A stretch of DNA of 64,000 nt. Origin: Gerris lacustris (lineage: Eukaryota; Arthropoda; Insecta; Hemiptera; Gerridae). The position numbers and the translations under genes are program-made. Shown in pieces: positions 21,733 to 34,517 of the stretch. Numbering within the stretch: position 1 is the first letter of the stretch; each line of letters starts with the position of its first letter. The notes beneath the pieces are model-generated. The model did no database searches and had not been told where the DNA came from. It was given only the letters and a program-made list of their open reading frames with translations. The stretch lies in contig OX578276.1 in the NCBI GenBank assembly GCA_951217055.1, positions 134,838,587 to 134,902,586 on the forward strand, read 5' to 3'.

Positions 21733-21960
21733 TCAATCCTCCTCCGCAAATCTAGAGGAGCGGATCTGATTTACATGTCGCCTAACCTCGTCCCCACTGT
21801 CCAACGTCACGGTGTAGTGAAGTCTTCCCTCTCTTCTCTTCACCTTTCCAAATGCCCATTTTTGAGAGGACCCATAGCTGCGCACTTGCACATTGTTGAA
21901 CTTTGCCGCACTGGCTGAACCACAAATAGAATGAACCTTTGAACCACAAATAGTATACGA
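21733..21960 (-). pseudogene. Ty3/gypsy-type integrase C-terminal fragment
   Basis: The minus strand gives an open frame ending in TGA at 21733-21735. It reads KFNNVQVRSYGSSQKWAFGK, then VKRREGRLHYTV, then TLDSGDEVRRHVNQIR. This is the C-terminal, GPY/F-like region of Ty3/gypsy integrases, where the typical form is 'VxVRxYxxxxKWxxGxVxxRxGxxxYxVxLxxGxxxRRHvxQlR'. The rest of pol and any LTR are absent. Just upstream a short stretch (ctatttgtggttca) is duplicated in tandem, which may mark the breakpoint. Confidence 0.78.
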
Positions 21961-21999
21961 ACTGTTGAACCACTCACAATGAACATTTTTATTATTTTA

Positions 22000-22682
22000 G
22001 CTAATTATTAAATAACAATAATATTGATGAGTTTATAATAAGATGTATTCATTTCATCTAATCAACTTTTAATTTTAATAATTATATCGTTTAGTTAGCC
22101 TATTGAAACAATGAAGTTCACTTCTTCTTGAAAATGGTTGTGGCAAAGATTGGATCAAATCCTGTGGCCTGTTAGAAACTAATAAGGAAAAGTTAATGGT
22201 AAAGTGTAAAGGATATAATTATTAAATGCGTTAGTTAAAGGAAGAGGAGAACGTTCAGTTGCTCTAGGAAAGTTTACAAAGCCTTGAGCAAAGCCAAGGA
22301 AACAAGGCAAGATTCTCTCGCTTCTAATCTAAAGATAGTTCTAGTTTTACGATGCAACTTTCCCTGCTCTTCGATTGGGCCGAAACAACTACTAACTTAA
22401 TTCCTTATTAGTAGATTTAAGTCCTTTCTTTATAATTATTACTGTTTTATTATTATAACAAGCATTTTTATTCAAATAAAAATTGTCTATTAATTAAGAG
22501 AATAACCATCGTCCAAATTAAAAGAAATTTATTAATATTGTGTACCCCGATAAATATTATAATTATATTTGATTAAAGATTTGTTTATACCTATATGCAA
22601 CTTTATAAATTAATATATATGTTGCTAGTATACAAGATATATTGTATTCATATTATTGCATCGTATATTTATTTTATTTTCT
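22000..22682. other. AT-rich sequence, nothing recognised
   Basis: No coding or repeat signal is seen apart from a slightly GC-richer part at 22120-22400. Confidence 0.3.
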
Positions 22683-23592
22683 TATAGTCCAGGAGATGCA
22701 TCAGGCTGACTTGCATCAAGCTAGAATTTTGCTTCCGAGCTTACCGCAGCTACGATGATGATGATCGTTCCGGAGAACGAAAATATTTTATGTCTCCGAT
22801 TTCAAAAATTCCAAGACAGAAATCCGTTTCAGACACTAGGGATCATTTTTGGTTCCGTGTCGGTCTGTCGTTCAATTTTTGCGAACCAACATATCTTAAA
22901 AACTGCATGTCCAATTTTAATGAAATTTGTATGGTAGGTCATAATTAGCTCATTGTTCCATGGTGGAAACAATTAAATAATTTAGACAATAATCGCTTGT
23001 AAAAACATACAATCAATCAAGTACGTGACAGGATGCGAGGAAGCTATGTGCCTCACCAGTTGGAAGTCTATTTTATATAAAATCTATTGGTGTTTTTTAA
23101 GAATATATGGTCGGCTAAATTCGTTTGTTGGACATAGCTTATTAATAGGCATTTGCAAGAATAAATCGGTGGAGAGCGGACATAAACCTCCACAATTATG
23201 GTTTGACAGTGTGCTTTTCATGATCCTGAGCACAGAATTAGTTAGTAGACCAAAAATTAAGTTGATGTTAATTTGTCACTTGATAGGTGACCACTTTAAT
23301 TTTTGAGTACAATTTGAATAACTAATCTATCAAGTGACAATATATCATCAACTTTATTTTTGTTCAACTTAGTAATTTTTACTCAGGATTATGAAAATCA
23401 CATTATCCACTGAAATGGACGGGACATGGTCTCTCTCCACCCGTTTTTTTTTTTTTAAATGCCTGTTGCCAAGCTATGTTCTGCAGACGAACTTAGCCGA
23501 CCATATATTCTTCTAAAGGCACCAAACGATTAACTTATACAGCTTGATGTTAAACAGACACTTTATTGAGGACTATTTTCTGGACTATTAGT
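22683..23592. mobile_element. Family H foldback element with nested family A insertion
   Basis: The left arm (tatagtccaggagatg at 22683, continuing at about 23080-23318) and the right arm (23318-23592, ending ttttctggacta) are inverted copies meeting near 23318. Subtracting the nested A copy (22727-23077) leaves about 560 bp. The outer ends TTATAGTCCAG and CTGGACTATTA suggest a TA or TTA target duplication. Non-coding. Confidence 0.7.
22727..23077 (+). repeat. Family A repeat nested inside family H element
   Basis: It begins ttttgcttccgagcttaccg and ends '...gaggaagctatgtgcctcac'. It interrupts H between 'aagctagaat' and 'ctattggtgtt', which are contiguous in the H copies at 20096 and 51903. 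The middle third of A is deleted. So this A copy is younger than the H insertion. Confidence 0.75.
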
Positions 23593-26295
23593 AAATATTT
23601 CTATCTATTTATTGTGAATTATTTTCTTATTACAAAATTTTCTTATTATTGACATTTTCAAATGAATAAATAATAATTAAGTTTAATTATTACAACAAAC
23701 ACAACTATTTGAATTATATATTAATTTAATTATCTTTCATTATTATACTACACAAACTTCTAAACTTTTTTTTGAAAGTGATATCGTCAAAATAAGGCAC
23801 ACTCAATCATATTATATAAGTTGTATTATTGTACCATAAGTAATCAAATAGATTCAGTGGTTTAGTCCTTCCAAAACTGCTAATTTTATCCTTTATTGGT
23901 ATCTTTTTCTGAATATTAGGAGCCAAAATTTAATAATTATATCACTTCTATATATAGTAACTTTTAATAATGGCTAAACTTATATATGAGTTATTCACAA
24001 GCTAATATCGTTTAATTTGATGAGTCAAACTTATCAAAATAAAAAAATATCTTTTACTACCTTAATTCCACAATAATCGCGGTAAATTATTAAGTCAGGA
24101 CCACAATATAAGTTAGTACCATAAATCATCGTATATATTTAGTGGTTTAGTCCTTGCTTAACTGTTGATTTTATCTATAACTGAAATTTAGAAGCCCTAA
24201 TTGAATAAGTATATCACTTCAACAGTGACTCTAAATACGGTTAAATGTATATGAGTTATTCATAAGTTAATAATAGTTGTTTTTGTTATGATGAATTACA
24301 ACGCATAAAAACAAAAAGAATCTCTTTTAATACTTAAATTCCACAATAATTGTGTTGAAATATTGTCAGGACCGCATAATTAAAGAAGAAAAAATTCTCT
24401 TCTATCCGAGCCCTTCCAAAAAGCTGTCTATTAGTATACGCGGAAAATAACAGTAACATAATCCCCAGTACATACACAGTAACATTTTCCCTAAAGACCT
24501 AAAGGATAAGGAAATCTAGTAACATAATCTAGTTAAGTCTCTACAATTACTTTCATTTCGAGAATGATTACCAAGTGACAAGAAATTTGTTAAATTCATA
24601 ATGTGGAAGTATTTACCTTGACTGCAGAGTAGGGTGTGCGTGACTGAAGGACTTAGATTCCCTAGATATGGGGTGCTAGAGAGGATTCCCAACCCCCTAG
24701 TACCACAACCCTTCCTCCTTCTGAGAGGGGAACCAGCTCTGAGTATTGTCCTCATTACACAGACACCTGGCAACGTCAGGATTTACTTTAACACTAGCTA
24801 TTACTAGATCCTTGAGACCTAAAGGTCAAGGGTAACATTAGATTATAACCCTAAGTTAAGACTTGGGTCGTGTCTTATAAGATCCTCGAAACTTGCCTAT
24901 CAACAATAATTTTTTATACCAATAGTCCGTTTCTTTCGTTACGGTAAAAAATAGTCTGCAAATTAGTGTGGCACATTGCTTTCTCGCTTCCTATATTTCG
25001 TAATACCCCAACAATTCTGATGGCTCATCGAACCCCCCTTTGAGCACCCTTGGATTTGATAATCTTATATTATGAAGCTTAGTTGTATTTTAATAGTCCG
25101 AGCCTAAGAGTAGCTCGGGCTCCATTAGCGAAAGCTCTGATACGATCTTAATCTTTAAAACCATCCAAATCTAAAATCCAGAGTAATAAATACTTTCTCC
25201 CGGTCTAATGAGAAAATGTATAAAAAAAAGTAAAACAATAAAAGTACATTTATTCCTGAGCCCACGTTTAAGATTTTTTTCAATAGAATATCAACAAAAG
25301 AATGGAATCATAGATACGTCTTTACTTAAGGGATTAGACCTCAGCGCCGGGATATCGGTTTACTTGTGGTTCTCTTACTTAAGCCCTTTTTACTGTCTCA
25401 CTCACCGGATAGCTTAACAAGTGTCAATCAAAAGGGCTGGTTTCCACTTTTGTCTTGACTCTCTCCTTGTACCTTACCCTTCCCTAACTTTCACAAAAAA
25501 ATGACGTATTGGTTTTCACAAGAGCTTGTAAAAAAATGCCGCTCGAAAAAAAATTGTATATACTAGAGAAAAAACTTAGTGTTATGTGGGTCCGACAAAT
25601 AAGACCTTGTGTAGGGGTTTTTGTAGGGTTTGGATAGGGCCTAAAAAGATTTTTTTTTTTAGGTTATGTTAGGGGTAAAGTCCATTGTAGAACTTGACAA
25701 TGGACCTCCTAACTGCTTCCTCACTACAATCTCTGTCACCTTTCTACAAAAAACTAAACTCAATGGGAATTTTTATTATTTTTTTATTCAATAGAAGAGA
25801 CCCAATTTTAATTTTTTTTCAAGTAATGCCTCAACGATGCAAACAAGCCACATCTCACCCTGAAGGGGTTAAAAACTTTTATATATATATTATTATTATT
25901 ACTACCACCCCATTTTTTTAAAATTAATTCTTGTAACAGTTTAACAGTAGCACCATTTAGACCACACTTAAACCTATTATCACTCATCCTTAGACTTTTT
26001 TTTCCATTGTGCAACACTTTCAATCGAACACCTTTATATTGATTAAATTAAGGTTTAATGTATTGTACTTTTTTCAGTGATTGAACTTAAGAGATTTTTT
26101 CTGTATATATTGAAAGTTCTAATAACGGTTAAGTATTGATAAAAAATTGTGAATAACATATATAAAATATTCTATCAGGATTTTATTATATAAATATTTA
26201 TGTTAACTCAAATTTTAATTATCATTAACAACGGTAAATTAAATAATTTGATTTAAATTAAAATTTGATCTTTCCGTAGTATGAATACTTCCTGA
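23593..26295. other. Mostly unique AT-rich sequence
   Basis: A fragment of family A (minus, about 24946-25010: aaaatagtctgc...tggcacattgc) is present. 24420-24780 is GC-richer, but its ORF (24516-24773) shows no domain. A short hairpin gagcctaagagtagctcggg lies near 25104. No gene is supported. Confidence 0.35.
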
Positions 26296-26686
26296 GGGGC
26301 CTTTCACACCAAAGATGCACTCTGCGTCCTGGTCGCAAGTGGCATGTGCGTCTTGCATCCTTATGACACGAGTGTTCACACCGAAGTGGCACGTGCTACT
26401 TGCATCTTCTTATATCTTTTGTTTGAGCTCCTCACTTTTTTCAGTGCATTTGGGTTAAAATGATGAATTATCAATCATCCGACTCTCCGAGTATGTAGGG
26501 CACATGTAAATGTATGTAGGGCGGCAAGTAAATAATAATAAGGGCGCACGCTAATAAAACACCAGCCGGCCAGGCTGGTTCTCGAGTCGCACTTGCTACT
26601 TCGGTGTGTAGCTCTCGTTCAGTTATACAGTCCGGTGTTCAAGATGCATGCATCCTGCGACTTTCTACTTCGGTGTGAAAGGCCCC
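26296..26686. mobile_element. MITE with GGGGCCTTTCACACC terminal inverted repeats
   Basis: The left end GGGGCCTTTCACACC and the right end GGTGTGAAAGGCCCC are perfect 15-bp inverted repeats bounding a 391-bp non-coding element. The interior is GC-richer and contains several related phrases (gaagtggcacgtgctacttg; gcatgcatcctgcgac). Flanking TGA/TAA hints at a 3-bp duplication as in PIF/Harbinger, but it is imperfect. Confidence 0.8.
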
Positions 26687-26976
26687 TAAAACTTAAAAAT
26701 ATGAATTTATATATTTATGCTAAATAATAAAAATTAAAATATGAATTTACTAATTTTAGACAAACGTTAAATCAAATTGTTTTATTTAATTGAATATATA
26801 AATAAATTGTACAAGTGTATGCTTTCAGCACACACAAAGGGTTCGCAGGCAATTTAACAAATAGAACGAGTTCGTTAACCAGTAAAATCGTCCCCTAACC
26901 GGAACAAGATGACTCATTTAAAAGTTTTAGCAATAACTTTTGAAATATTTAATATAATGACGTCAAACAATAGTTG

Positions 26977-27580
26977 TTTATGCACCTAGGGAGTAAAGTA
27001 TGCCATTATTCCCTCACCGAATAAGTTGGTTCTTGAGGCGAAGCCGAAGGGACCATGGTCCAAAAATCCCACGGCGAAGCCGAGGGAATATGACTATTTA
27101 ATTCCCGTGGCGTAGCTAAGGGAATAACGCTAATTAGTTAGCGAGGGGAATTACAGCACTTTACTCCCGAGGTACATAAAATATTTCATCTCCAGTAGGA
27201 GCAAACGCATCTTTATCCATTGCACAGTTTTTATTTATTATTTTAATAAATAATAATTGTAGCACTTCTAATAGCAGATATAAGAGGTTCAAATTAAAAA
27301 CAAATGAGAATTGCAATTTAACTCAAGTAGAAGGTTATTTAGATGCAGGTTTAGACAATGATAAGCTCAAATTATAAATATGGTTGAAAAAGCAGTGTCG
27401 CCAACCTGATTTCAACAACTTCACTACATTAGCGATTCATTCTTAACTATTTATAAAATAATTAAATTGGCAATCCTTCTTTTTCTCCCTACTTTTTTGA
27501 GTTCAGGGAAGAAAAGACTTATTTTAGTCCCTCTAAACTAATCCAAAATCATAATATTTTCTCCCTACTGGAGATAAACG
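26977..27580 (+). mobile_element. Family E composite element, copy 1 (two TIR modules)
   Basis: Module 1 (26977-27182) is bounded by tttatgcacctagggagtaa and its inverse (ttactcccgaggtacataaa) and contains ggcgaagccgaggga phrases. Module 2 (27188-27578) is bounded by atctccagtagg and cctactggagat. The same two modules in the same order occur at 44255-44903. No coding potential. Confidence 0.75.
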
Positions 27581-27867
27581 CCTTTGTATGCATTTAAATC
27601 TCCTGATCCCTGTTTTAAGGGATGATTATTCGGGGCTTTCCCATAATTTTCCTATGATTAAATTACACATAACATAACTGCAAAGTTTCAAATTGTGCTC
27701 GAACTGAATGTGTGTAAATGTGTGCTTTCCGAGATCAGGTGCGTTACAGACGTACAGATTAACAGACGAGCGCAGGAATGTAAGGGTCCTCGTTATTGGC
27801 TACGGATCCTTAAAAACAATGGCAATATTATACCGTTTGTTTAAATCATTATAGATCATCATTTTAA

Positions 27868-28556
27868 ATTTATTTCAGAAATATTAGAGCACGGAGTAAA
27901 CGTAAAAACGGTTCAACGTTTTAGGTGTTTTTAAGACGATTTGAGTGGTTATTAGCTGAATGTCAGTCTGTCTGTCTGTGAGTCTGCTGCGTCACGCATA
28001 ACTCCCACAGTTTTTAAGCTCGAGAGTTGAAACTTGGTACAAAAATCATTCGTTACTAGTAGTTGTGCTACCCGGAAAAACATATTCCGCCATCTTGTTG
28101 AGTCAGCAAACTTGGAAAAAATCAAAAAGTGATCCGATCGAGTTGAATGTACCTCTCTTTATGACAGACAAATCCATTTTGAATTTCATTTTGATATTGG
28201 CTGCTATTTTGAAGTTATTGATTTTTAAATTTTAAAACTTTGACGGTAAATAATACCAAAAGTATAAATACGTTTTTATCATAAAGCATATCGTTGGTAC
28301 CGGTAAAAAAAAGGAACAAATATAAAAAAATCGATGAAATTCCATTAATTAGTTTAAAAGTTATTAGCGAATATAATTATTAATTAGTGGGATACTTAAG
28401 TTTGTTTACATCTGTCAAAACATCGCCAAAATTCAACTAATTAAATAAATTAAAATAATGAATTATTCTTTTTTGAAAAATGATAATGAGCTGGAGAGGC
28501 CACTTTAGTGGCCTCCGAAATGAGGAAAAGTTCCGAGGTCCTCGTAGCCGATTTTT
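27868..28556 (+). repeat. Dispersed repeat family C, copy 2
   Basis: It matches 16961-17758 from the 'tttttaag' / 'gagtggtt' block through 'gtggcctcc' and 'gaggaaaagttccgaggt'. The left inverted end is missing. It contains tgtcagtctgtctgtctgtg and 'ccgatcgagttgaa'. Confidence 0.72.
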
Positions 28557-28559
28557 TTT

Positions 28560-29331
28560 TTTTTTGTAATATTAAGTTGAATGATTATATACTATTTAAT
28601 CATTTTGTTTTAAAGCTTGCATAGCATATTTGGAAATATTAGACATCTGGGAAGGAGAAAAGAAATCTCTTTGGCTAAATGATTCGAGAGGAGCAAGTAA
28701 AATTGAATAATATAGGATGGAAGTAATACGAGAAGGCTGAGGTTAGATAAAAAGGGCTATTTCTCAGTGAGGAATGAGCTGTGCCTGGCTCTGACATGTT
28801 ATCACATGTAAATAAGGCTAGTAAGGCAGTCAGGGGACGGGCACCCTGATGGATGACCGCCCTCACGCCGGGCACCCTCTATAAATCATAAATTAAAGGA
28901 ATTTATGGAGGAAATGGCTCGGCAAAAAAGGACTTTTGGCCAATACAGAGCGGCCATGTTGGCTCCATAATCCCTTACAGTTCATATTTCCCTTTTTCCT
29001 AGGGATTACTTGGGATTACCCGAGCGAAAATCTTCTCTTTAGATAGGTTCTTTAAAAGCTCCTAGTGTAACCTCTACTTTCCTCCCCTCTCCCCTAGTTT
29101 GTGTTAGTATAAAAATAAAATCTGAAAAGAACGTTTCGACTCATAGTAATAATATGAGAGAATTTCGTTGCTTTCTTTGCCTTTACCACTTACAGAGGCG
29201 ACCTCCATTTTGAAATGAGAATGTTATTCCCAATATTAAAATAAATCTCTGAATTAGATGAATAAATGTTTATTATAAAAAACTTGATTCTCAAAGTTTC
29301 ACCCATATTAAATTTGCAACCACTTGCTGAA
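28560..29331. other. GC-richer unique block, no gene
   Basis: The ORF at 28675-28875 (minus) has no recognisable domain. Nothing else is supported. Confidence 0.3.
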
Positions 29332-29510
29332 TTTTATGTCTCCGATTTTAAAAATTCCAAGACAGAAATCCATTTCAGGCATCAGGAAACAATTTTGGTT
29401 CCGTGTCTGGATGTCTTAAATTAGTATGGTAGGTCATAATTAGCTCATTGTTAGTCCCTAATATGTTTCAATCTTCTGCGCTCATTTGTTTCTCTTCCAC
29501 ATGCTTAATT
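29332..29510 (+). repeat. Family A fragment
   Basis: This is the middle part of A: 'atgtctccgattttaaaaat', 'ccaagacagaaatcc', 'ggtaggtcataattagctc', 'tgtttctcttccacatgc'. Both ends are absent. Confidence 0.65.
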
Positions 29511-29893
29511 TAAAGTGCCAAGTGATGGTTTCCCAATTTTGTTTTTTTATAGTTACATAATATACAAGTGCAGGAAATTCTAATGATGTTTCAAGTGGGA
29601 AAAATTGGTCCAATAAACTCGAATTGAACTTTCTCATATGGTTATAGTGATACAAAATGTATATTCATTGTTATCTTCTACATTTTTATAAACCTTGATG
29701 ATTATAATAAAAACGACACCGCTAGTCATTGAGAGGTGGTTATTTTCATAGACATGTTTAGATTTTTCGTGTGGTCTCATTTCACATCTGTGGTCATTTC
29801 TTACTTGTGGTCTCAAAATGAATACCTCGGGAAATAGATTTTTTTCGGGATAGTGACATTTTTAAGAAACCACTTTCTCTAACTTTTAGTTTG

Positions 29894-30285
29894 TTTTGCT
29901 TCTGAGCTTACCGAAGGTAACGGAAGCTATGCGATCGTTACGTCTCCGATTCCAAAAATTCCAAGTAGAAGTCCGTTTCAGACATCAGGAAACATTTTTG
30001 TTCCGTGTCTGTCTGTCGGCCTGTAGCTCAACAACGTGTCCCATTTTAATGAAATTTGTATGGTAGGTCATAATTAGCCCATTATTGGTCCCTCATAAGT
30101 TTCTCTTCCACATGCACACAAACATACATTTATTTTCACCTATAGTTTCAAAAGTAAAAAAAAGCGGGGGAAACAATTGAACAAATTAGACAATAATAGC
30201 TTGTAAAAGCATACCATCAATAAATTACGTGATAGGATGCGAGGAAGCTATGTGCCACACCAATTGGCTGTCTATTTTATATAGA
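29894..30285 (+). repeat. Family A copy with internal deletion
   Basis: It starts ttttgcttctgagcttacc, passes 'tctgtctgtcggcctgt', and ends 'gaggaagctatgtgccacac'. About 200 bp is missing from the middle compared with 45054-45648. Confidence 0.75.
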
Positions 30286-30394
30286 GGAGGGTGGGGGCGA
30301 ACTTAGAACTAAAATTCATGGATGATTTTTGTGAAAATGTACTTATACCTCCAATGTTGATCATGTCTGCCTTCAGAAGTCAGATAGTAATTTC

Positions 30395-30492
30395 TTAAAA
30401 ATTACTTCTATGGACCCAAGGGACCTCAAAACTAGTATATATATAAAACATTTCGAAATCTAATTGTTCTGCCGTCACAATATTTTTAATCT
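30395..30492 (+). repeat. Family B 3' fragment
   Basis: The segments gggacctcaaaactagta and 'ctgccgtcacaatattttt' match the end of family B (52184-52436). Confidence 0.5.
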
Positions 30493-31580
30493 ATTTCTAA
30501 TATTTACTTGCGTCATGTTTTGCATACTGCAAAACTTGACGAAGCAGTTTTGGATCGGATCTATAAATATAGTAGAAATAAATGTTTTGAAAATTGTGTT
30601 AGAATAGTGATTATAATAAACGTTTTATTCTATAGTAGTCCTGCTTCAAGCAAATTTTTTCTAGACAAATTCTTGCTGTGCCCTCTATTTTAATAATTTC
30701 ATTTCAGTTAATTTTCCATGTTACATATGCATTAAACTAAGATTTATAGTTTGCTAAACTATATTGTAATTTCACTTTTGATTATAGTTTTGACTTCTAT
30801 GATTCATATGCCTATTACTATATGACATCACCAACATAGTTTAAACCTCATGATTCACAGTTAAAGTTATATTCCTTCACTATAGTTTTCAAAAACTATA
30901 ATTCATCGACAACGGAACTGTGTTATATAAAATTACATGAAACATGGGTTCTTATATAAATCAGCAACCACTGCCACTAACTTACCCCGATTTTTTTTAT
31001 TAATAACCAATGTTTTGAAAAGGACCAGTATTCCAGTAAATTCTCGCCCTGTACTTGTATATTTATTTTATTAAAAATCTAGATCAACATTATAATGTAC
31101 TACAACATTATGTTGTAGTGCAGACAGCGGAATGCGTCTTATTGTGAACAAAGTAGGGCTTATTTAAAATGTACTGGAGTTATTTATGCAGTCACATACC
31201 CTGGATAAGGAGCATACGTCTAAAAAGATCTTTTGGATTTGTCCTTTCACATCTATAAAAACTGTCACTGTCAATCAATTTATTCCATCAATACAATGCA
31301 TATACGAAACCATATGTCGGTATTCAAACTTCCCTTGAATATAACGTGAAACTATGCAAATATTGTCTAAGGAGTAATATGTTTGTATTTACTTCAAGCT
31401 TGATCCCCTCTGTGAAGCCTTAGTAAACAAACCATCGTACCCTTCAGATAATTCAATGAAGGACAAGAAAAAAAATCTCGGACTGTAAATACACAGACAC
31501 CGGGTGAATACTAACAACTAATTATACTTAGACTTATTCCGCTATTTTTTGGAAAATAAAATCATTAAAATATAAAAATT
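30493..31580. other. AT-rich sequence, nothing recognised
   Basis: Only a short palindrome (actacaacattatgttgtagt, 31098-31118) stands out. No gene. Confidence 0.3.
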
Positions 31581-31881
31581 GACTGCCAATAAGTGGGTCT
31601 TGTCTCATATACTTTAATGATGTTATGCTTTTTTAACCTATAATAATTGTCTAATTTATTTAATGTTTTCCCCTCTTTTTTAAAAATTTATTTTAGAGTG
31701 CAGACGGTTGAAATTATCATCGAACTAGCCGTGGGCTACTTTTGATAAACCATTCAAATTATTTAAAAATTAGATGAGTACTTTTAAAGAGATAAGTGTA
31801 AATGAATATGTATTTGCACGCATGTTGAGAAAGTAATGGACGCATGAGGTTATATGGGATCAACAATGGGCTAATTATATT
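31581..31881 (-). repeat. Family A fragment, inverted
   Basis: It runs from gactgccaataagtgg to 'caacaatgggctaattat', equivalent to the 3' half of A on the minus strand. Confidence 0.6.
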
Positions 31882-32192
31882 CTTTTACAAACTAATTGTG
31901 ATTTTTTGCAATATATCATTCAATGTATATATTTCTAGCTGATGTGAACCGTAGTTGGATATTTTTAGTTTATACAGTATATTGTAATACATTTGTAAGA
32001 TTTCTTCAAATACAAATATTTATAATTTATACTGTATACTGTATGTGTACCATTGTACATTTTATTTCAAAAATATATTTCTCAAGGGTGGCTTAGATGA
32101 TTTCATTATATTATACTATTTATTATATATGTACTATCTTTACAAATATAAAAAAAAAATAATAATAAACCATCCGATAAATCTCATTTTTA

Positions 32193-32545
32193 GGGTCCGT
32201 AGGCAAAACCAAGGACCCTTATATTTTCCTGCGTGTGTCTGGTCCGTCCGTCCGGTCGCCTGCTCTCACGGCTACACCTTTCGTCCGATCACTTTGAAAT
32301 TTGGCATATATTTGTCTTGTACCTACCCAAATAGTTTAAAAATATAGCGACTTAAAAAAAAAAAATTTTAAAAAAAATATGGTAAGAAACTTAAGGGTTA
32401 AAATGTTTTCATTTTTTTCGACACCGTGAGGGGTATCATATGAAAGGGTACGTCGAGCTGATTACAAAAATATATAATTCTTTGGATATAACTTTCATAG
32501 GGCGAGCATAGGCAAGTTTGAAGAGGGTGTGAAACGTGTCCAAAA
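32193..32545 (+). repeat. Repeat family M, copy 1
   Basis: It opens gggtccgtaggcaaaaccaa, continues with 'cccttatattttcctgcgtg', a tccgtccgtccg run and 'actttgaaatttgg', and ends 'gagcataggcaagtttgaag'. It matches the left part of the copy at 61105-61606 and is joined directly to a family A copy. Confidence 0.7.
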
Positions 32546-32547
32546 AA

Positions 32548-33150
32548 ATAAAATATACTGCCAATTGGTGTGGCACATAGCTTCCTCGCATCCTGCAACG
32601 TACTTCTTTGATTTGATGCTTTTACTAGCCATTATTGTCTAATTTGTCATAACTTTTTCCACGGTTTATTAACGTGTCAAATTTTTTTTTATTTTTTACA
32701 TTAATTAAAGTATCAATTTAGCAAAAGTTAAGAGCGCAGACGGTTCATATTAATGTGGGGCTATCTGCAGGTTACTTTTGATAAACTAAGTGTCATACAA
32801 ATCAGATAAGTACTTTTGAAGCTATAGGTGTAAATAAATGTATGTTTGTGCGCACATGGAAGAGAAACAAATGAGCGCAGAGAACAAAATCGAAGGTTGA
32901 AACTTATATGCCACAATTGGGACCAATAATGAGCTAATTATGACCTATCATAAAAATTCCATTAAAATATGTTGGTTCGAAAAAATTGAACGACAGACCG
33001 ACAGACAGACACGGAACCAAAAATGTTCCCTGATGTCTGAAGCGGATCTGTCTTGGAATTTTTGAAATTGGAGACGTAAAATATTTTAGTTCTTCAGAAC
33101 CTTCACGCAGCTTCTGTTACCTTCGGTAAGCTCGGAAGTAAAAAATTATA
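32548..33150 (-). repeat. Family A full-length copy, inverted
   Basis: It runs from aaaatatactgccaattgg to 'ttcggtaagctcggaagt', about 600 bp, the same extent as the copy at 45054-45648 on the other strand. Confidence 0.8.
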
Positions 33151-34177
33151 ATTACTTAAATAAATACATAAGAAATTTGAATAAATGGGTCCATGACAAA
33201 ATAAGGCGTGTGTCCTTTTATGCCAGAAGAAACAAGAGAGGGAAAATTTGAAGGGTTAAATTAATAGGGCTAAGAATGGATGAGATAGACGTCAGAACTG
33301 AATTTCTGTGATAGATGGGAATATGATGACACAACAGCCATTACTAAGTGTCAAAATCGTGGTCAATGTTTTGATGGGTTGACTCAAAATCATAAAACTT
33401 CGTCTATACGACTTAAACTCAACCTAATAAAATGTTTGCCACCAACGAAGTCTTAGCGAATAATACTTTTTAGATTAGTAAATATTATTTTACTTGATTG
33501 TTTAGAGTTCGTTTCAACCCTTGGCTTATTGACTTACTGTTTAATTTAAATAAAAAAAAATGTAATCTAGTTAATACCATAATTTTATGTCACATATGTG
33601 GACAGATCTGACAGCTTCGTTACTATATAATTTAATATATAACTAAATATAATATGGAAAAGGGAGTGTCAAAAGAAAAAAAAAATGACAACGATGGAAG
33701 ATACATTGTATGGTTCCTTCAAGGAGGAGTAGAAGAGTCAATTTCCTGCCATCCACTGCCCCTTCTCTAAGACAGGAAGGAGATAAAATAAAAAGGATAT
33801 CATGTAGTAGGTCTTATAAAGCGAGAAATATATTAGGATAGTAGAGGGAAGAAAATGTGGCCACTAAGTCTGTTAAAAGTTGTGAGTCAGACGTGGTTGA
33901 TCTAACAAGTCAGGGGTGGGTCCGAGACAGGGGTGGTATTCTGTAACTTACTGCTCTATCTACTCGTTGCGTTGTCCAGGCCTGTATCTCCCCTCTCGAC
34001 ATCCATTCCTGATCTTAATCATTTTAACTATATTTATATCTACCCATGGACCAAAGTTCGTATACTACATACTACTATAAATCTTTAAAGAAATAAAGAT
34101 AGCATAAAGATCAAATTTATACAGCTTTTATTTAAATTTATTATTGAAAATAAAATCAGTGAAAATACATATATCTA
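33151..34177. other. Unique sequence, no gene
   Basis: 33660-34010 is a purine-rich, GC-richer block without an open frame of note. Confidence 0.3.
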
Positions 34178-34517
34178 AGATTGATACGAAATATAAACAT
34201 TGTATCTCTGTTTATATAAGTAGAAAGTGATTCGTTTCGTAGTTGTATTCATTGTGCATGCGCGTTTCATAATTCTTCACCTTATCGTACGATTAGCATG
34301 TTTGTTTACATTTAACAAAACGAATTTGCTGTTGGTTTAATTAAAGTAGGTGTTTTTTCTGTATTTATTATTAATATCCAATAATCGTAGATAAAGTACG
34401 GTACGCAACACGTGCGAAAACTGCATTTTGCTTTGATCGTGTGGTTTTACTACCCTCGGTATCACTCGGGTGCAAACTCACCATACTACTTTCCGCACTA
34501 GACGCGTAATGTAAGAT
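34178..34517 (+). mobile_element. Repeat family D, copy 2 (coding part deleted)
   Basis: It is inverted relative to D1 and D3. It runs from aagattgatacgaaatata through 'tgtttacatttaacaaaacg' and 'tcgtagataaagtacggtac' to 'gacgcgtaatgta'. The junction aaagtaggtg-ttttttctg shows where the recombinase-like exon of D1 is missing. Confidence 0.72.

Noticed and set aside
22755..23306. ORFs of 60 and 93 codons
   Set aside because: They cross the nested A and H repeats and change frame relative to other copies.
24516..24773. 85-codon minus ORF ending near a gtaaat donor
   Set aside because: Arg/Gly/Ser-rich translation of a GC-rich block with stops in the alternative frame. No domain and no acceptor.
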